Assembly (NCBI GenBank): GCA_023144075.1
Contig: JAGLGJ010000022.1
Span: 1 to 11,147 of the forward strand
DNA: 11,147 bases
DNA from: Candidatus Bathyarchaeota archaeon
GTDB lineage: Archaea > Thermoproteota > Bathyarchaeia > 40CM-2-53-6 > RBG-13-38-9
Direction: 5' to 3'
The notes under the pieces: generated by a model
What the model saw: only the letters and a program-made list of their open reading frames with translations
Database searches by the model: none
Told to the model about the DNA's origin: nothing
Made by a program: the position numbers and the translations under genes
Part shown: one piece after another, positions 7,514 to 11,147 of the stretch
How the letters are laid out: each line of letters begins with the position of its first letter
How positions within the stretch are numbered: the first letter of the stretch is position 1

Positions 7514-7954
7514 TTGGAAGAAATTACCCTTAACCGAGATGAGCAAGGAGAGATTCTGCCGACTATCCAAAATTTCTATAAATTCTGTGGACATGGAAGA
7601 CTCATGGCATTGAAGTGTATTGAATGCGAAAAATTAATAATCCCACCGAGAATCATCTGCCCCAAATGTTCGTCATCTAGATTCAAATGGATCCAATTAA
7701 GTGGCAAGGGAAAATTACGAACTTTCTCTTTTATTCACATAGCTCCAAAACAGTTCAGTTCCCAGGCTCCCTACATAATTGGTATAGTGAAACTCGAAGA
7801 AGGTTTGTCTTTATCTGGTCGAATAATAGTTGACAAAGATGTAAAAATTGAGATAGGAATGGATTTAATCGTTGAGTTTGAAGATGCAGTATCTGCAGGG
7901 TGGCCACAATGGCCGCGATACTACTTTAGATTAGCTAAAGTAATGAATCAGTAA
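7514..7954 (+). CDS. DUF35 zinc-ribbon/OB-fold protein, thiolase partner
   Basis: A 146-residue member of the DUF35 family (rubredoxin-like zinc ribbon followed by an OB fold, often called acyl-CoA-associated). The zinc ribbon is C35-x2-C38 and C49-x2-C52 (ALKCIECEKL and ICPKCSS). The OB-fold strands run from about residue 58 to 125 (GKGKLRTFSFIHIAP, APYIIGIVKLEEGLSLSG, GMDLIVEFED). In a methanogen, a DUF35 protein bridges acetoacetyl-CoA thiolase and HMG-CoA synthase and shares a CoA-binding site so that the intermediate is channelled. Adjacency to the thiolase supports the same kind of complex here, but no HMG-CoA synthase is in the window. The start is TTG, set by AAAGGAG nine bases upstream. 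It converges on the zinc-ribbon membrane protein gene. Confidence 0.9.
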   Translation: MEEITLNRDEQGEILPTIQNFYKFCGHGRLMALKCIECEKLIIPPRIICPKCSSSRFKWIQLSGKGKLRTFSFIHIAPKQFSSQAPYIIGIVKLEEGLSLSGRIIVDKDVKIEIGMDLIVEFEDAVSAGWPQWPRYYFRLAKVMNQ

Positions 7955-8001
7955 ATATATGTAATTCCAAGTCAGTTGAAATTCATAATATACTAGCCTC
8001 G

Positions 8002-8006
8002 TTTTT
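8002..8006 (+). terminator. Possible oligo-T terminator after the thiolase-DUF35 unit
   Basis: A run of five T follows GCCTCG, 48 bases after the DUF35 stop. Archaeal termination commonly uses T-rich stretches without a hairpin. The run is short, so confidence is low. Confidence 0.25.
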
Positions 8007-8013
8007 AAGATAC

Positions 8014-8640
8014 TTATTGTCCAGAAGTAGGTTTGCCCAAGTAACGGCCACATCTATCACAATAGATAGAGTCTGGAGGGATCTCTTCTTTGCAATGGAT
8101 GCAGACTCTCTTCGGCGGTTCGGTTGGTCTAGGTTCAGTTACAGGTGTTGTAGCTGTGGCTGATACTGGTTGTTCAGTTGAAGGTTTCTGAGGAGGAGGT
8201 TCAGTAGGTCCAGGTTTAGATGTTGGAGGTTCAATGATTATGGGTTTGACGGGTGGAGGACGAGCTTCGGTTGTTTTCGGTTCAGCCTCTAAGGGCTCTT
8301 CAAGGTGTCCAATCGTCTTATACTTCATTAATTGAATTTCGATCGTCCTAACTTTAGTGTCAAATTCTTGCTTGCTTATCTTTCCAGAAAGATATTGTTT
8401 TGAAGTGTTTTCTAATTCTGTTTGAAGCTTTTCTAGTTTCCGAGTATTCGTATCAGGCATCTCAATTGGTTGTGGTCTGACTTCATGTGGTCTCATCATT
8501 ATTTGTTTTTGTCGTAGTCGTTTTTTACGTCTCTTGAATAGTATTTCGCCTAAAATAATGACTATAACAACAGCGACAAAAGGTATTATTATTAATAAAA
8601 TCTGCCAGTCCGATGGCATACTAATTTGTGCTATTACCAA
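8014..8640 (-). CDS. Single-pass membrane protein with SHOCT-like helix pair, proline-rich linker and C-terminal zinc ribbon
   Basis: No known gene is recognised. The 208 residues divide clearly. A hydrophobic segment at about 12-35 (from WQILLIIIPF to LGEILF) is followed by a strongly basic stop, KRRKKRLRQK (37-46), predicting an outside N-terminus and cytoplasmic bulk. Residues 68-106 (KLEKLQTELE, then YLSGKISKQEFDTKV) resemble SHOCT-type short domains. Residues 119-177 are rich in Pro, Thr and Glu and look disordered. The C-terminus is a zinc ribbon, C180-x2-C183 and C194-x2-C197 (CIHCKEEIPPDSIYCDRCGR). It is downstream of the coiled-coil gene with a 102-base gap. TTG 8640 is chosen because AGAAGGA lies seven bases upstream; the ATG at residue 8 has no ribosome binding site. 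A scaffold or regulator at the membrane is a guess from architecture only. Confidence 0.8.
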   Translation of the reverse strand: MVIAQISMPSDWQILLIIIPFVAVVIVIILGEILFKRRKKRLRQKQIMMRPHEVRPQPIEMPDTNTRKLEKLQTELENTSKQYLSGKISKQEFDTKVRTIEIQLMKYKTIGHLEEPLEAEPKTTEARPPPVKPIIIEPPTSKPGPTEPPPQKPSTEQPVSATATTPVTEPRPTEPPKRVCIHCKEEIPPDSIYCDRCGRYLGKPTSGQ

Positions 8641-8647
8641 TTCGCAT

Positions 8648-8654
8648 TCCTTCT
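8648..8654 (-). promoter_or_regulatory. Shine-Dalgarno that fixes the TTG start of the zinc-ribbon membrane protein
   Basis: The minus strand reads AGAAGGA seven bases before TTG 8640. The ATG seven codons further in has no comparable site, so the TTG start is favoured. Confidence 0.5.
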
Positions 8655-8742
8655 GAAGATGTTTGCAGGGATCTTCCAGAATGAATGTATAAGCTGATGG
8701 ATGTGAGGGCCGGGATAACTGGACATTTCTTTATCAATCGAA

Positions 8743-9285
8743 TTATTTATTAGTCTGTCTTCTCGTTTTTTCGAGTTCTGATAGGATTTCTTGTCTCAAA
8801 CTTTCAATTTCCGACTCGGCTTCAGTAGCTGCCTTTGGAGATGGAGCTGAGATCCGTCTCCTTTCATATAATCCAGAAGATGAAGGAATAGATATGCCAA
8901 ATTTTTCAGCCATTTCTTCGACTTTATTTCGTTCCTGCGCAAGTTGACTTTTTGTTTTATCAAGTCTTTCAATCAATTCTTGTTGGGAATCGCTCAATAG
9001 ATTCAGTTCTTTATCGTATCTCATAAGATGCTTAATGCTCTGGATAATTCGTCTGTACTGTTCAGCTTTCTCATTCGTTTCGCTTAATTTTTGTGAGTAT
9101 CTCTGACGCAATTCATCATATTGTGTTTCATCTACTTCACGTCCATCGCGCATCCTTTCAAGTTCTTCAATAGCTGCTCTTAATGCAACTTGCTCTGCTC
9201 TATAATATGATGACTGCTTTTCAGCAGATTTCATCGATTTTTCGAATTCCTCTTTACTCAATATAAGGCACCCATGTGTCATCAA
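8743..9285 (-). CDS. Coiled-coil protein of unknown function
   Basis: No known family is recognised. The 180 residues are highly charged and almost entirely helical: heptad-like stretches run from about 11 to 130 (for example EQVALRAAIEELERMRDG, then QQELIERLDKTKSQLAQERN) with a short DGREVDETQYDELRQRY turn (47-63) that resembles a SHOCT-like helix pair. A Gly/Pro/Ser-containing break, GISIPSSSGLYERRR (130-144), separates a final helix at 155-176. There is no signal peptide or membrane segment, so it is probably cytoplasmic. The start could be TTG 9285, ATG 9282 or, with GGTG seven bases upstream, TTG 9261 (residue 9). It precedes the zinc-ribbon membrane protein on the same strand and is divergent from the KaiC-like ATPase. 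CdvA-like or other cytoskeletal coiled coils were considered, but no diagnostic motif is visible. Confidence 0.75.
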   Translation of the reverse strand: MMTHGCLILSKEEFEKSMKSAEKQSSYYRAEQVALRAAIEELERMRDGREVDETQYDELRQRYSQKLSETNEKAEQYRRIIQSIKHLMRYDKELNLLSDSQQELIERLDKTKSQLAQERNKVEEMAEKFGISIPSSSGLYERRRISAPSPKAATEAESEIESLRQEILSELEKTRRQTNK

Positions 9286-9322
9286 AATTATTAGATGCTA
9301 ACATATTCTTGATCATCTGGTC

Positions 9323-9330
9323 AATATATG
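9323..9330 (-). promoter_or_regulatory. Possible TATA box of the coiled-coil gene
   Basis: The minus strand reads CATATATT, centred about 44 bases before ATG 9282. This would place transcription start near 9299 and leave a short leader. It is one of several AT-rich stretches in the 154-base divergent region. Confidence 0.3.
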
Positions 9331-9397
9331 CGTTTGTAATCAGGGAGGTCTATAGAAGGATGCTCTTTTTTTTTGACTTATTTTCCTATTTGGCAAT

Positions 9398-9405
9398 TAT
9401 TAAAT
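9398..9405 (+). promoter_or_regulatory. Possible TATA box of the KaiC-like gene
   Basis: TTATTAAA is centred about 39 bases before ATG 9440, which would start the transcript just ahead of the Shine-Dalgarno at 9429-9434. A second AT-rich stretch near 9416-9427 is too close to the start codon to give a leader. Confidence 0.3.
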
Positions 9406-9428
9406 CCCGAATTTGTATTAATATATTG

Positions 9429-9434
9429 TAGGAA
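9429..9434 (+). promoter_or_regulatory. Shine-Dalgarno of the KaiC-like gene
   Basis: TAGGAA precedes ATG 9440 with a spacing of five to six bases. It supports this ATG, which also fits the conserved N-terminus of the family. Confidence 0.45.
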
Positions 9435-9439
9435 TCTTC

Positions 9440-10183
9440 ATGTCAAATATTGAAAGAGTGAGAAGCGGCATTCCTGGTCTAGATGAGATGCTAAATGGAG
9501 GCATACCTAAGGGTCGTATAGTCTTGGTGGTTGGTGGACCGGGAACTGGAAAAACTATCTTTTGCACACAATTTTTGATCAATGGTATCAAACAATATGG
9601 CGACCCGGGATTATTCATAAGTCTTGATGAGACCGACTATCACATAAAACGTGAACTGGCTTCTTTCAATTGGGACATTGCTCAACTCGAACGAGATAAA
9701 ATGTGGGCTCTAGTGGATCTCTCTCCCTTTGGGCATATGGCTAAAGAAATCAAACGGTCGAAAATAGCTTTAGGAAAAAGAGAATTTACTTTAGAAAAAG
9801 CAATAGACGACATTAAGAAAGGAGTGAAGTCGATAGGAGCTAAGCGAATAGTAATCGATACGATGACTTCGTTAACCTATCAATTTCCTGATTCCCTTCA
9901 ACGTCGAGCAGTAATACTCGCTCTAATGGAAGTATTCGCATCGACAGGAGTAACAACACTAATGACTGCTGAATTACGAACTTCTGGCTTGGAGAGAGAA
10001 GTACAATTAGAAGAATATTTGGCTCATGGTGTAATAATCATGCAAACTCTGCAAGTAGGTAAAGCGGCTACAAGGGTTCTTCAGATAGAGAAGATGCGAG
10101 AAACACCAATCGATACGCAAATGAGGCCCTATAGAATTAACGAAAAAGGTATTGAAGTATATCCTAAAGAAAGTGTTTTCTGA
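9440..10183 (+). CDS. Single-domain KaiC-like RecA-superfamily ATPase
   Basis: Archaeal KaiC-like protein of 247 residues, with one RecA/KaiC domain rather than the two of cyanobacterial KaiC. Motifs: RVRSGIPGLDEMLNGGIPKG (6-25, the family opening), Walker A GGPGTGKT (32-39), SLDET (61-65, aligned with the paired acidic residues of KaiC), Walker B RIVIDTMTSL (136-145), and the C-terminal LQIEKMRETPID then YRINEKGIEVYP (214-242). ATP binding and hydrolysis are expected, probably as a hexameric ring. Archaea carry many such ATPases, with proposed roles in signalling, motility and stress, but none can be assigned here. No KaiB-like partner is in the window. It has its own divergent promoter and faces the coiled-coil and zinc-ribbon membrane genes, which may be functionally linked. 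Confidence 0.93.
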   Translation: MSNIERVRSGIPGLDEMLNGGIPKGRIVLVVGGPGTGKTIFCTQFLINGIKQYGDPGLFISLDETDYHIKRELASFNWDIAQLERDKMWALVDLSPFGHMAKEIKRSKIALGKREFTLEKAIDDIKKGVKSIGAKRIVIDTMTSLTYQFPDSLQRRAVILALMEVFASTGVTTLMTAELRTSGLEREVQLEEYLAHGVIIMQTLQVGKAATRVLQIEKMRETPIDTQMRPYRINEKGIEVYPKESVF

Positions 10184-10244
10184 TCTACTACTTCGATATA
10201 GCTCTACCTACTAGACATTTTGGATGCGAGCTATCTTAGTCTGT

Positions 10245-10254
10245 AGCGCGCGCT
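10245..10254. repeat. GC-rich perfect palindrome between convergent genes
   Basis: AGCGCGCGCT is self-complementary over ten bases and stands out in an AT-rich intergenic stretch (10184-10278) between the KaiC-like gene and the two-helix membrane gene. It is not followed by a T run, so it is not a clear terminator. It may be a protein-binding site or chance. Confidence 0.35.
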
Positions 10255-10278
10255 GTGCATCTATTTGGATTAAGGTCC

Positions 10279-10551
10279 TTAAGATGGATTCTCAGGTGTT
10301 GAAGCTACCTCAGCCTCAAGTGGAGCAGGTGGTGGTGTGGTAAGCATTGTCCAACCTATCCACATGCCTATCAATAGTGCAGCAATCACGAATAGAAAAA
10401 CTGGAATGGCTATTGCCCACCAGTCAAGCCAAGATGGCCAGCTTGGAATATATGTAGAGACGACTGGTGCAAAGAAAGCTGCTATGTATACAATGGTGAT
10501 GATTAGCGAGATTAGAAGTATTAATCCACCATAAATTTGATCTTTATTCAT
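10279..10551 (-). CDS. Small two-helix membrane protein of unknown function
   Basis: The 90-residue product has two clear hydrophobic segments, about 7-29 (from YGGLILLISL to AAFFAP) and about 45-70 (from WAIAIPVFLF to IGWTML), joined by a tryptophan- and proline-rich loop (IPSWPSWLDWW, 35-45), with a Pro/Glu-rich soluble tail PPPAPLEAEVA (73-83). No family is recognised. The start ATG is supported by AGAGG eight bases upstream and by a TATA-like box at 10594-10602. It lies downstream of thrS on the same strand with a 93-base gap but probably has its own promoter. The hairpin topology and short tail suggest a subunit or anchor of a membrane complex, which is inference only. Confidence 0.75.
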   Translation of the reverse strand: MNKDQIYGGLILLISLIITIVYIAAFFAPVVSTYIPSWPSWLDWWAIAIPVFLFVIAALLIGMWIGWTMLTTPPPAPLEAEVASTPENPS

Positions 10552-10559
10552 GTTGTAAA

Positions 10560-10564
10560 CCTCT
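10560..10564 (-). promoter_or_regulatory. Shine-Dalgarno of the two-helix membrane protein gene
   Basis: The minus strand reads AGAGG with eight bases before ATG 10551, a normal spacing that supports this start codon. Confidence 0.45.
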
Positions 10565-10593
10565 AAATATGCTCAATCATAAAGGTTTGTAAT

Positions 10594-10602
10594 GATATAA
10601 AA
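10594..10602 (-). promoter_or_regulatory. Probable TATA box of the two-helix membrane protein gene
   Basis: The minus strand reads TTTTATATC, centred about 47 bases before ATG 10551. It gives room for a leader of about 20 bases that contains the Shine-Dalgarno, and suggests transcription independent of thrS. Confidence 0.45.
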
Positions 10603-10644
10603 CTTTTAGAATCGATATGTAACTTTTGCTTCTAAACATGTATT

Positions 10645-11147
10645 CTACCGGTATCCTGGTCTTGTGCTTAGTAATCTTGGTAAGGTCATGGGTGCGAATG
10701 GGTATCCTTTACTCTTTTCACTTAATTCAGTCAACAGCTCATCTACTGTAAAATCGTTAGTCTTTTTTTCATTTCTAATTCGAACGGGATATTTTTTAGC
10801 TCCTAACTCCTTCTTGCCAATTACCATGATGTAAGGAATCCAGTTTACTTCTGCATCTCTAACTCTTTTTTGAAGTGTTTCTTCACGATCGTCGATGTCG
10901 ACTCTGCTCATTTTTTCGAGTTCATTAGCTATTCTGTTGGCGTCCGTTAATTGTTCTGAAGTCACAGGAATGATTCTTATTTGTGTCGGAGAAAGCCATA
11001 AAGGAAGTTGAGGTTTCTTTCCAAGTTTTTCAGCCTTTGTGGCACAGTCAAATATTGTAAAAAGGTATCTTTCTACGGTTCCTATAATTGCAGTATGAAT
11101 TATGACAGGATGTTTCTTCTTTCCATCATGATCTGTATAAGATATAT
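10645..11147 (-). CDS. thrS: Threonyl-tRNA synthetase, C-terminal part (cut by window edge)
   Basis: ThrRS charges tRNA-Thr with threonine. The reading frame is open from the window edge to TAG 10645 and gives 166 residues. The first part carries class II motif 3, HTAIIGTVERYL. It is followed by PLWLSPTQIRIIPVTSEQ, the start of the anticodon-binding domain, and by residues such as WIPYIMVIGKKEL and the C-terminal PRLLSTRPGYR, all typical of archaeal-type ThrRS. The GTG at 10965 falls inside this conserved domain and is not the true start. The N-terminal editing domain and motifs 1 and 2 lie outside the window. The gene is upstream of the two-helix membrane protein, with 93 bases between. There is no sign of disruption in the visible part. 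Confidence 0.93.
   Translation of the reverse strand, partial: ISYTDHDGKKKHPVIIHTAIIGTVERYLFTIFDCATKAEKLGKKPQLPLWLSPTQIRIIPVTSEQLTDANRIANELEKMSRVDIDDREETLQKRVRDAEVNWIPYIMVIGKKELGAKKYPVRIRNEKKTNDFTVDELLTELSEKSKGYPFAPMTLPRLLSTRPGYR

Noticed and set aside
8743..9285. CdvA-type cell-division coiled coil
   Set aside because: No N-terminal PRC-barrel-like domain or ESCRT-binding motif can be seen and no CdvB or CdvC gene is nearby.
9366..9374. Run of nine T on the plus strand
   Set aside because: It looks like an archaeal oligo-T terminator, but no plus-strand gene ends nearby; it lies in the divergent promoter region before the KaiC-like gene.
9440..10183. Circadian-clock KaiC
   Set aside because: The protein has a single domain and no KaiA or KaiB partner is present; archaeal KaiC-like ATPases are a broad family with no demonstrated clock role.
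10645..10965. A separate 106-residue minus-strand gene starting at GTG 10965
   Set aside because: The frame continues without a stop to the window edge and the upstream translation matches threonyl-tRNA synthetase, so the GTG is an internal valine codon.

Overview
The window looks like archaeal chromosomal DNA. The partial threonyl-tRNA synthetase at the right end is of the archaeal type. There is a single-domain KaiC-like RecA-fold ATPase, a thiolase next to a DUF35 zinc-ribbon/OB-fold protein, a tungsten-type aldehyde:ferredoxin oxidoreductase next to moeA, and a divergent tubulin/FtsZ-superfamily protein. The DNA is AT-rich, GTG and TTG starts are used, and several genes have a TATA-like box only about 33-47 bases before the start codon, giving short or nearly absent leaders. 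An uncultured TACK-type lineage (for example Bathyarchaeia-like) would fit, but that placement is a low-confidence inference. No rRNA, tRNA, CRISPR array or complete mobile element was seen. No gene-free stretch exceeds 300 bases; the longest (9286-9439, 154 bases) holds only divergent promoters.

Layout. At the left edge (1-173, minus) is the N-terminus of a probable tyrosine recombinase. It is divergent from a plus-strand pair, pyrE (275-901) and a tubulin-like gene (898-2274), which overlap by four bases. Converging on these is a minus-strand cluster that reads, in transcription order, class II aldolase (6181-5516), aldehyde:ferredoxin oxidoreductase (5502-3646) and moeA (3548-2301). Divergent from the aldolase is a plus-strand pair, thiolase (6300-7475) and DUF35 acyl-CoA-associated protein (7514-7954).

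Next is a minus-strand pair of unrecognised genes: a coiled-coil protein (9285-8743) followed by a single-pass membrane protein with a proline-rich linker and a C-terminal zinc ribbon (8640-8014). Divergent from them is the KaiC-like ATPase (9440-10183). The right end has, on the minus strand, the C-terminal third or so of thrS (from 11147 to 10645) and then a small two-helix membrane protein (10551-10279).

How the genes may work together. The aldolase, oxidoreductase and moeA form a coherent module: the aldolase family releases an aldehyde, the oxidoreductase converts aldehydes to acids with ferredoxin as electron acceptor, and MoeA helps make the metal-pterin cofactor. The thiolase and DUF35 protein match the partnership known for archaeal acetoacetyl-CoA thiolase, but the HMG-CoA synthase usually beside them is absent here. 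The best candidates for something undescribed are the tubulin-like protein with an atypical T7 region and an added C-terminal winged-helix-like domain, and the coiled-coil / zinc-ribbon membrane protein / KaiC-like ATPase neighbourhood.
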